Shown here piece after piece: positions 16,400-22,393 of a stretch of 28,923 nt of DNA. Position numbers and translations under genes: made by a program. How positions within the stretch are numbered: position 1 is the stretch's first letter; each line of letters opens with the position of its first letter. Origin of the DNA: UBA8522 sp049287565 (lineage in GTDB: Bacteria; Acidobacteriota; Aminicenantia; Aminicenantales; UBA8522). The notes below the pieces were generated by a model, which saw nothing but the letters and a program-made list of their open reading frames with translations, ran no database searches and had not been told where the DNA came from. The stretch lies in contig JBAQGA010000238.1 in the NCBI GenBank assembly GCA_049287565.1, positions 1 to 28,923 on the forward strand, written 5' to 3'.

Positions 16400-17728
16400 T
16401 TATCTGCCCTTCCATGCCCAATCGTCGTCTTTTTCCATGACGAGCTGAGTAATCTGCCAGGTCCCCTGGCCTCCGTCATCCTTTTCGTTGGAACCGATGC
16501 TGTAAATGATGACGCCGTCATCCTGAAGTCGATAGACCAGCGGTTTCCCGGTGAATGGGTCGATGGGTACTTCATTCAGAATTTCAGGAACCAAGGAGGC
16601 CAGGTTTTCTGGATAACGACCTGTTTGATTCCTGAAGATTTTACACGCCAGTCCGGCCTTCGTTGCCAGCATCAAAGCCTCCAGAGTCGCTTCTTTCAGG
16701 GATGGCGCCTGAAAATCGGCCAGGCGAAGGAGGGACAATTTGATATACCAGGGCATGGGTTCTTGGGTTTTTTCTCGCGCCAATTCTTTCAACTGGGGAT
16801 ACGACAAATCTATTCGCGTCTCCGACTCCAGGTAGCGTTCTTGCACCCAGAGCACTTGAGCTTTTAGGAGCGGCCTGATCAGCCAATAATAAAATCGCTG
16901 TCTTCTGGAGGCGAAGAGATCAAAAGCGGCATTATCCCCCTTGATCGTTGCCAGACCGGCATCCAGAGCATATAGCCTTTCTAGTTGAACACACTTGAGG
17001 AAGCGCATCCGCCAGGACCGAAGGTCCAGCTCTTTTATCCAAGATGCTACTTCCCCCGAATCTATTTCCCTTTCTCTGATAATCTGATTGAAGCAATTGA
17101 GCAGGCTTTTCATGTCAGCCAGGGCTACAAGGTTATGGATGAGAAAAGGCTCGTCCATGGTTTTTTGGACTAGCTGCATGCCACGGCGGACTTGCTCCAG
17201 TCCCTCTTGGACTCGTCCGGCCTCGGCCTGAAGCACAGCATCGATCCCAAGCAGCCTGAGGGCAAAGATCATTTTCACGAGATGAGGAGGGGAAATCGTA
17301 TCGGGCCTCTTTGTCCAATCGCCATATCGGAAGCACGGTCGGCTGGAAGCCTCAAGGATGAGTTCGAGAGCCTTGTGATTTTTCCTGACGAGTGCGGCCA
17401 GCTTTTCCCGCGACTCCCCTTGCAGCGGTTCGGCATCGAAAAAGTCTTTGATGGTCATATTGATCAATGTCTTCTCATCGGTCTCAGGAACAACAAATAG
17501 GACCTCTGCTGCTTTCCACAACAGGGCGCCGTTATCGGAGTCGTCGCAATGGGGTGCTAGATCTTTTAGTCTTGTGGGAATTCCCTCGGCTTTTGCCTTC
17601 TCCAGATAAGCCTGCAGCTTTTTTCCTGTCGTATAGTTGAGAATCGCCCTGATGGCGAGGACAAGGGCTAGGAGAGATAAAAGGATTATCCCGATGCATG
17701 AGAGCATCCTTTTTAGCCTAGTTTTCAT
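16400..17728 (-). CDS. membrane-anchored protein of ECF-sigma operon, pseudopilin-like C-terminal motif
   Basis: 442 aa, function unknown. One N-terminal membrane segment (about 9-28) anchors a mostly alpha-helical region facing outward (about 35-360). Near the C-terminus (about 373-425) the pattern YPENLASLVPEILNEV, then DPFTGKPLVYR, then YSIGSNEKDDGG is the type II secretion major-pseudopilin tail motif, which also occurs in large exported proteins of Planctomycetes- and Acidobacteria-like genomes. It does not carry the pilin N-terminal cleavage motif. ATG start with GGAGG 6 nt upstream, located inside the end of the preceding gene (11-bp overlap), so it is translationally coupled to the probable anti-sigma factor. 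Could be a regulated target or a sensor for the sigma pathway. Confidence 0.72.
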   Translation of the reverse strand: MKTRLKRMLSCIGIILLSLLALVLAIRAILNYTTGKKLQAYLEKAKAEGIPTRLKDLAPHCDDSDNGALLWKAAEVLFVVPETDEKTLINMTIKDFFDAEPLQGESREKLAALVRKNHKALELILEASSRPCFRYGDWTKRPDTISPPHLVKMIFALRLLGIDAVLQAEAGRVQEGLEQVRRGMQLVQKTMDEPFLIHNLVALADMKSLLNCFNQIIREREIDSGEVASWIKELDLRSWRMRFLKCVQLERLYALDAGLATIKGDNAAFDLFASRRQRFYYWLIRPLLKAQVLWVQERYLESETRIDLSYPQLKELAREKTQEPMPWYIKLSLLRLADFQAPSLKEATLEALMLATKAGLACKIFRNQTGRYPENLASLVPEILNEVPIDPFTGKPLVYRLQDDGVIIYSIGSNEKDDGGQGTWQITQLVMEKDDDWAWKGR

Positions 17729-18143
17729 AGAATGCCTCCTCCAGGCGGCTGGGTTCGCGGTGAATTTCAGCGACCCTTTTTTCTTCCAGCAAGGTCATTT
17801 GGAGGCGCTCCAACAAGCTCTTGTCCAGGTCGGGCAACGCCTCCCGATACGCCGCCATCTCTTTTTCGACCGCTTTTTCCAGAGAGATCGAGCCCGGTTC
17901 AGGGACTTCGAGGAGAGCATTCAGCCGGTTGAGCCCTGCCGTTGAGGTCCACCCGTCGGCTAAGGAGATAAGAAGAACAAGGACAGAGCTGCCGGCGAGT
18001 GCCCACCTCCAGGCCGGCGTCAGGACGCGGCGGGCGAAGGCTTTTTCCGCGGCTCCCCGCAAGACCCGTTCCTTGAGTCCTGTGATCGGTGGCTTCGGGG
18101 AAAAGCTTTCTAGCAACTCCTCGGCATCAGTGTCATGTTTCAT
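17718..18143 (-). CDS. small single-pass membrane protein, probable anti-sigma factor
   Basis: 141 aa. A cytoplasmic-type N-terminus of about 45 residues (LKERVLRGAAEKAFARR) precedes one membrane segment (about 46-62, WALAGSSVLVLLISL) and a charged, helical outer part of about 75 residues. The ATG overlaps the sigma-factor stop (ATGA, 4 bp), and the end overlaps the next gene by 11 bp. That position and topology are those of ECF anti-sigma factors, but the zinc anti-sigma motif HxxxCxxC is absent and no sequence family is recognised. Call rests mainly on context. Confidence 0.68.
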   Translation of the reverse strand: MKHDTDAEELLESFSPKPPITGLKERVLRGAAEKAFARRVLTPAWRWALAGSSVLVLLISLADGWTSTAGLNRLNALLEVPEPGSISLEKAVEKEMAAYREALPDLDKSLLERLQMTLLEEKRVAEIHREPSRLEEAFYEN

Positions 18144-18634
18144 CGGCTGTCCTCCAGAAGCGCCCGGAGTTTCTCAATTCCGTATCGATACCGGCTGGCC
18201 ACTGTATTGACTGACTCACCGTTCACCGCGGCGATCTCCCTGAGGGTCATCCCTTCGAGAACCTTCAGAATGATAATCTCGCGCTGAGCTGCCGGGATTT
18301 GAGCCAGGGCTTCTGCGATGGCCCAGTCAGGTCCCTCCTCAAGGGCAGCGTAGGTCTGGCGGAAGGATTCGGTAAGTCCGGTGGCCGACCGGGCGGCCTG
18401 TTCATTCCGGATCGTCCGGCGCAGATACCGGTTGGCCTCGTTTCGGGCAACCCGGAAGACGAAAGCCCTCAGGTCCCGTATAAAGCGCAGCCGAAACGAG
18501 TATCTCCCCAGTCTATAGAACACTTCCTGCAGGACGTCTTCAGCATCGTCCGGGGAACCGAGCTTAACGGCTAAATACCGATACATAGCCTCTCCGAACT
18601 GATCATAGAGCTTGGAGATATCCAACGGCTTCAC
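18140..18634 (-). CDS. ECF-type RNA polymerase sigma factor
   Basis: 164 aa. Region 2 is clear: LYDQFGEAMYRYL, then DAEDVLQEVFYRLGRY and FVFRVARNEANRYLRR for core binding and -10 recognition. Region 4 follows at about 110-160: IPAAQREIIILKVLEGMTLREIA, and VNTVASRYRYGIEKLR as the -35 recognition helix. No extra domains. GTG start at 18634 without a strong Shine-Dalgarno; it gives the usual short N-terminus before region 2. First gene of a three-gene operon with 4-bp and 11-bp overlaps. Release from the membrane partner would turn on a regulon that cannot be read from this window; I saw no convincing ECF-type promoter upstream. Confidence 0.93.
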   Translation of the reverse strand: MKPLDISKLYDQFGEAMYRYLAVKLGSPDDAEDVLQEVFYRLGRYSFRLRFIRDLRAFVFRVARNEANRYLRRTIRNEQAARSATGLTESFRQTYAALEEGPDWAIAEALAQIPAAQREIIILKVLEGMTLREIAAVNGESVNTVASRYRYGIEKLRALLEDSR

Positions 18635-18688
18635 GCCCGCTCACTCATTAAGACCCGGAAGGCCCGCCTTTTTGTTTAAAATTTAGGA

Positions 18689-18741
18689 AATCCGGAGGAC
18701 ACGATGCTCAATTCAAAAATTGAGTTCATGTCCCCCGAATT
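18689..18741. repeat. REP-like long imperfect palindrome
   Basis: The core is CTCAATT-caaa-AATTGAG (18707-18724). Beyond an interior loop the stem resumes with GGACA/TGTCC (18697-18701 with 18729-18733) and outer GG-C/CCG and AAT/ATT pairs out to 18689 and 18741. It abuts the stop codon of the tautomerase gene and lies between two minus-strand operons. The general look, GGACA...CTCAATT, resembles the palindromes associated with REP-type (Y1) transposases in many environmental genomes; no such transposase is in this window. It could also act as a transcription attenuator. Only one copy was found here. Confidence 0.5.
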
Positions 18742-18935
18742 CATCCTCTCTTCCGATGGGCGGCGAGCTCTCCCCCCGACATATATTCCTTAGGCGAGAA
18801 TTCCTGGATCCAAACCCGGATGGTCGACAGGGGGGCTCCGATCGATTCCTGAACGGCCCGGGTGACGGCCGTCAGGAGTTTTTCCTTCTGTTCATCCGTA
18901 CGCCCCTCCAGCATGTGGACTTCGATCAGCGGCAC
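18741..18935 (-). CDS. 4-oxalocrotonate tautomerase family protein
   Basis: 64 aa, matching the 62-residue family. The start is the GTG at 18935: it makes Pro the first residue after initiator Met (V/M-PLIEVHMLEGRTDEQK), which is required because Pro1 is the catalytic base, and it has GGAGG exactly 6 nt upstream. Arg11 (counting from Pro; EGRT) and a second Arg in STIRVWIQEF are in the usual catalytic places. A longer reading to 19076 is an artefact overlapping the isomerase-like gene. It follows that gene at 56 bp. It should act as a cytoplasmic keto-enol tautomerase or promiscuous dehalogenase; the substrate is unknown. Confidence 0.88.
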   Translation of the reverse strand: MPLIEVHMLEGRTDEQKEKLLTAVTRAVQESIGAPLSTIRVWIQEFSPKEYMSGGELAAHRKRG

Positions 18936-18941
18936 GATTTT

Positions 18942-18946
18942 CCTCC
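18942..18946 (-). promoter_or_regulatory. ribosome binding site deciding the tautomerase start
   Basis: GGAGG on the minus strand, 6 nt before GTG 18935. It confirms the short reading with N-terminal proline. Confidence 0.75.
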
Positions 18947-18991
18947 TTTTCAAGAATGATATCCCCAGTTTTTCCCACCACAAAGTTACAA

Positions 18992-20548
18992 TCAACAGAT
19001 TTGGACGAATTCCAGCCCCAGGAGGGCGGCCAATTTGAGGATCTTCGGAGCGATATGGCCGACCCCGATGGCGCAATGATGGGCCGGGCCTTCTTTACTC
19101 CAGGCATCGATGAAGGCCTTGACGCCGAGCGGAAATTTGTAGCGGCTGTTGGTGTTCCCGATCTCGAGGATGGGGCCGGGAACGGACTCTCCTTCGGCGA
19201 CGAGGAACTTCAGCTTCCCCTCGCGGGTGGAGACGACGGCCAGCAGGGTGACCGGCCCGTTCTTCACCTTCATCTCGACCGACAGCCCCTTCCCGGGCTT
19301 GCCGTGATAGACGCCGAGTGGCTTGAGGATGGGCTTGCCCTCGGCGATGGCCAGGTGGCCGGGTCCGTCATGGCCCATCAGGATGACGCCCTCGTTGAAG
19401 TCCATGGCGTAGAATTCGCTGAAAGAGCCTCCGGCCCCGAAGGCGTCCATGATCTTCATCGCCTGGGCGTTCTTGACCTCGCACTCCCCGGCCACCGGGA
19501 TGTGACGTGCCGTAAGGAGCGAGTTGCCGGCGATGAGCGAAGTGACGATGTCTTCCTCTTCCGACCCGGGAGTGCCCTCGTAATAATAAGCGAGCGAGCC
19601 GAGCTTTTTTTCGGCGACCAGCCTGTCCAGGGCACAGGCGGTCCGGGCGGCACGGCGGATCTCCTCCCGGGAGCATTCTGGAAGGACGTCGAATTCCCGG
19701 CCGAACTCAGCGATCTTGGCGGCGATCTCCTTCTCCGTGACCCGGTCGCGACAAACCTTGAGGTCGCCGATCTCGAGGTGCTCGACGTGCGTGCCGAAGA
19801 AGACAGACTGCTGGGTGGGGTCGGAATAGACGTCGAGCATCCCGTTATAATAGTGACCGAGGATCCCGAGACGGTTGCGAGCCATGACCTCGGCGACCCG
19901 GGCCGCCTCTGTCCATTCGCCGATCTCCTCCCAGGCATCAGGGTCGTCGAGCGTCCCGGTGACCTGGTGGAAAGAGACGGCGGCCCGGTTGAAAACGTTC
20001 CCGATCTCGGGAACGGAGCAGGCCTGGCAGAAAGCCAGCCATTCCCCGGTCATCTTGCCCCGGTCCCCGAGGCTGTTGAACCAGCGGTAGTCGATCGCTT
20101 TTTCCGGCTGGAGGTTGAGGACGACGACCGGGACCTTGGCCTCCTGGACCACGGGCAGGACCGTCGAGGACAGAGCGTAAGTCGAGACATAGAGAAAGAT
20201 GAGGCGTACGCCGCTTTCCCGGAAAAGGGCGGCTGTCTTTCGCGCCTTTTCCAGGTCATCGACCATGCCGGCATCGATGACTTCGGCCCCGAGGGCGGCG
20301 AGCCGGTCGTGGATCTTTTTCTGATAACCTTCGAGCCGGGGGAGGAGGCCCTCGAACTGCCCCCAGTAGGTGTTGAGCCCGATCCCGAACAAGCCAACCT
20401 TGGCTGTGGGGGCGGCCGGCGAGACCGTCTGCACAAGCTCTCTTTTGACAGAAGAGGAATCCATTCCGGAGAGAGAGAACAAGGGCGATGTCGTCAGAAA
20501 AAGCAAAAGAAAAGCCAATAAAAGCGGACGAAAGAAGATTTTTCTCAT
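18992..20548 (-). CDS. exported L-arabinose/L-fucose isomerase-family protein
   Basis: 518 aa. The basic, then strongly hydrophobic N-terminus (MRKIFFRPLLLAFLLLFL, signal peptide ending near residue 26) predicts export, which is odd for a sugar isomerase. From about residue 48 (AKVGLFGIGLNTYWGQF) to the end the protein follows the AraA-type fold: two alpha/beta domains and a C-terminal beta domain. Possible metal-binding residues by spacing to AraA (E306, E333, H350, H450) are E355, E378, H393 and H490/H491 (segments AGECEVK, SFSEFY, MGHDGPGH, PAHHCAIGVGH). ATG with GGGAGGAG 6 nt upstream. Followed at 56 bp by the tautomerase gene. Activity on a sugar is inference; it could be a non-enzymatic or hydrolase-coupled family member. 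Confidence 0.78.
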   Translation of the reverse strand: MRKIFFRPLLLAFLLLFLTTSPLFSLSGMDSSSVKRELVQTVSPAAPTAKVGLFGIGLNTYWGQFEGLLPRLEGYQKKIHDRLAALGAEVIDAGMVDDLEKARKTAALFRESGVRLIFLYVSTYALSSTVLPVVQEAKVPVVVLNLQPEKAIDYRWFNSLGDRGKMTGEWLAFCQACSVPEIGNVFNRAAVSFHQVTGTLDDPDAWEEIGEWTEAARVAEVMARNRLGILGHYYNGMLDVYSDPTQQSVFFGTHVEHLEIGDLKVCRDRVTEKEIAAKIAEFGREFDVLPECSREEIRRAARTACALDRLVAEKKLGSLAYYYEGTPGSEEEDIVTSLIAGNSLLTARHIPVAGECEVKNAQAMKIMDAFGAGGSFSEFYAMDFNEGVILMGHDGPGHLAIAEGKPILKPLGVYHGKPGKGLSVEMKVKNGPVTLLAVVSTREGKLKFLVAEGESVPGPILEIGNTNSRYKFPLGVKAFIDAWSKEGPAHHCAIGVGHIAPKILKLAALLGLEFVQIC

Positions 20549-20646
20549 GGCGCACTCCTCCCTGGGGATAGCCCAAGTTCATTAGTCCTTAGAAGTAAGA
20601 CGAATTCAGAAGGTTGTACCAATGGAGCCTTCAGTCTAGGCTAAAA

Positions 20647-20673
20647 GTAATAGAAGACAAGTGATCCTGTCAA
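20647..20673 (-). promoter_or_regulatory. candidate promoter for the isomerase-like gene
   Basis: Minus strand TTGACA (20673-20668), 15-bp spacer, TATTAC (20652-20647). The -35 box is perfect but the spacer is short and the -10 box weak. It lies in the 140-bp gap between the isomerase-like gene and tetR. Confidence 0.36.
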
Positions 20674-20688
20674 TCGGCTCGATGGCTG

Positions 20689-21282
20689 TCACTGAGATGA
20701 GACGAGGCGGGTGACCAAATCATCGATATATGATCTGCGCGCCTCGGGATCGGTAAAATCGAGCCCGGAGAAATACCGGAAAAGACCGGGCATTAGGCCG
20801 GGGATGAGCACGGCCGAGATGGATTGGATGATCCGGGCCCGGAGGTTTTTTTCGTTCGACCCGAAAGACATTTCCTCGAGCCTGTGGAGAAGATCGGTCT
20901 GGAAGGAGTTGAATGTATCGACGAACCGGCTCCCATAGTTCGCCTCGAACAGGGGGGACTGGAGATGGGCTCGGGCGATCCTCGGCCACCTTATCAGGCC
21001 GTCAAAAAGGGCGTTGAAGAACGCCCTCAGACGGGCTTGGGGATCCAGAGCATCGACCTGGAGGGTCTCTTCAGGTATCTTCTTGAACTCTTCGAGAGTC
21101 CTATCCAGGGCTTCCTCGACGAGTTTCTCCTTAGTATTGAAATAGTAATTGATGGCCGCGCTATTGACCCCGGCTTTGGAGGCGATGGAGCGAATCGTGA
21201 GGGCCTGGAGTCCGTGCTCTTCAATGCATTCGATGGTCGCGGTGACGATTTTTTCTCTAGCTAAATGTTTTTCTTTAGTCAA
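20689..21282 (-). CDS. TetR/AcrR-family transcriptional repressor
   Basis: 197 aa. N-terminal helix-turn-helix: AREKIVTATIECIEEHG, then LTIRSIASKAGVNSAAINYYF and KEKLVEEAL (residues 8-62), the standard TetR DNA-binding domain; the rest (65-197) is a helical ligand-binding/dimerisation domain with no recognisable ligand. Starts at TTG 21282, supported by GAGG 6 nt upstream; no ATG fits the HTH. Divergent from the SDR gene over a 217-bp AT-rich gap that contains two copies of a 16-bp motif, one at its own transcription start and one at the SDR -35 region, so it probably represses both and responds to an SDR substrate or product. Confidence 0.92.
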   Translation of the reverse strand: MTKEKHLAREKIVTATIECIEEHGLQALTIRSIASKAGVNSAAINYYFNTKEKLVEEALDRTLEEFKKIPEETLQVDALDPQARLRAFFNALFDGLIRWPRIARAHLQSPLFEANYGSRFVDTFNSFQTDLLHRLEEMSFGSNEKNLRARIIQSISAVLIPGLMPGLFRYFSGLDFTDPEARRSYIDDLVTRLVSSQ

Positions 21283-21288
21283 TTCTCA

Positions 21289-21292
21289 CCTC
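21289..21292 (-). promoter_or_regulatory. ribosome binding site supporting the TTG start of tetR
   Basis: GAGG on the minus strand, 6 nt before TTG 21282. There is no better start in front of the HTH domain. Confidence 0.55.
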
Positions 21293-21310
21293 GTCCTCAT
21301 GTCGATTAAT

Positions 21311-21326
21311 TCAAACAAGTGATTAA
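21311..21326. promoter_or_regulatory. operator-like site 1, at tetR
   Basis: TCAAACAAGTGATTAA on the plus strand matches 14 of 16 bases of the reverse complement of site 2 (21447-21462). It begins at the edge of the tetR -10 box and covers the expected transcript start, so TetR binding would block its own promoter. Confidence 0.5.
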
Positions 21327-21355
21327 ATTATACGTTTTTATACAGAAGAACGCAA
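21327..21355 (-). promoter_or_regulatory. tetR promoter
   Basis: Minus strand TTGCGT (21355-21350), 17-bp spacer, TATAAT (21332-21327). Perfect -10 box. Operator-like site 1 sits immediately downstream. Confidence 0.52.
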
Positions 21356-21446
21356 CAAAATAAAAAATAACCGGTGATCAGGGCTCCAGACAAGGATTAT
21401 GATTAAAACAAATATAATCTTGATTTCAAAAGAGTGATATTGTATA

Positions 21447-21462
21447 TTAATCACTTGATTAA
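21447..21462. promoter_or_regulatory. operator-like site 2, at the SDR promoter
   Basis: TTAATCACTTGATTAA, a perfect 7-2-7 inverted repeat, covering the -35 region of the SDR promoter. Together with site 1 it is the best candidate for the TetR binding sequence. A weaker third version overlaps 21460-21475. Confidence 0.6.
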
Positions 21463-21474
21463 AACAAATGATTG

Positions 21475-21480
21475 TATAAT
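21475..21480 (+). promoter_or_regulatory. -10 box of the SDR promoter
   Basis: Perfect TATAAT, 20 nt before the SDR ATG (21500). The region 17 bp upstream (CACTTG) is a poor -35 box and lies inside the operator-like palindrome; an alternative TTGATT is only 14 bp away. Confidence 0.45.
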
Positions 21481-21499
21481 TACAAAAGGAGGTTATTAG

Positions 21500-22360
21500 A
21501 TGGCAATAATTCCCGAACAAGCTGCGGTATTAATCACGGGCTGCTCGACTGGAATCGGCCGAGCTGTGGCCGTCTATCTGGCAAAAAAGAGCTTCACGGT
21601 CTTTGCCGGCGTGAGAAAGGACAGAGACGCGGAGACCATAAGACAACTCGGCCTGCCAACTCTTCTTCCCATTTGCCCTCTGGATCTGACCCAAAGTGAG
21701 CATACCCGCAAAGCTGTTTTGGGTGTCGAAAAAGAGATCAAAGCACGAGGGCTGAACGGTCTTAATGCCCTGGTTAACAACGCGGGCGGCGGATTTATTG
21801 CCCCGGTCGAGCTAATCGATGTCAAAAAATTCAGGCAGGAGCTGGAGACGCGGGTACTCGGATCGTTGGACCTTGTTCAAAAAACGCTGCCTCTCCTACG
21901 GCGCGGCGGAGGCAGAGTTGTCTGGATAATGACGCCGGCCATCATCCCAACCCCGTATGTGGCCGGTATTCACGCCTGCGATTTTGCCGTCAACTGCCTG
22001 GCCCGGACGCTGGACATTGAGCTCAAACCCTGGGGCATTCCCCAGATCATGATCCGGTGCGGAGGGATAAAGACCGGGGCGGTGTCAAGCTCGGCGGATG
22101 ACCTTGAGGAATCCGTCCGGACGTGGCCTCGGGAACGTTTCCTACCCTATAAGCCCCTTCTTTTCCGTTGGAGAGAGGAGATGGACAGGTTTGACGCCAA
22201 GCGGACCGAGCCGGAAGAGGTGGCCGAAGTCGTATTCAAAGCGCTTTGCTCAAGGTTCCCCAGGCGGCGGTATTCGGTGGGGTATATGGCCAGGGCGGCC
22301 GCTTTCCTGGAATTTTTTCCTCAGGCTTGGGCGGACTTCATCCTGAAAATACGGTTTTGA
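21500..22360 (+). CDS. short-chain dehydrogenase-fold protein lacking the catalytic tetrad
   Basis: 286 aa. The Rossmann nucleotide-binding part is intact: TGCSTGIG (13-20) and NNAGG (93-97). The catalytic positions are not. In classical SDRs the block is S-x12-Y-x3-K followed by F-A; here the corresponding stretch reads YVAGIHACDFAV, with Ile157 where Tyr is expected and Asp161 where Lys is expected; the Ser position falls at M144/T145 and the Asn position (N-x-x-G) at Arg118. It may bind NAD(P) but is unlikely to be an ordinary SDR oxidoreductase. ATG with AGGAGG 7 nt upstream. Divergent from tetR. Ends convergent with the Fkp gene, 33 bp away. Confidence 0.84.
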   Translation: MAIIPEQAAVLITGCSTGIGRAVAVYLAKKSFTVFAGVRKDRDAETIRQLGLPTLLPICPLDLTQSEHTRKAVLGVEKEIKARGLNGLNALVNNAGGGFIAPVELIDVKKFRQELETRVLGSLDLVQKTLPLLRRGGGRVVWIMTPAIIPTPYVAGIHACDFAVNCLARTLDIELKPWGIPQIMIRCGGIKTGAVSSSADDLEESVRTWPRERFLPYKPLLFRWREEMDRFDAKRTEPEEVAEVVFKALCSRFPRRRYSVGYMARAAAFLEFFPQAWADFILKIRF

Positions 22361-22393
22361 TCGAGTTACGTCTGGGTCGAAAAAGGGCCGGGC

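Noticed and set aside
18659..18673. AAGG-cccg-CCTT followed by T-run as a terminator
   Set aside because: It would work only on the plus strand, whereas the genes on both sides are on the minus strand.
18956..20521. Plus-strand open frame of 521 codons opposite the isomerase-like gene
   Set aside because: Antisense shadow with acidic, low-complexity translation; the minus strand has the signal peptide, Shine-Dalgarno and family fold.
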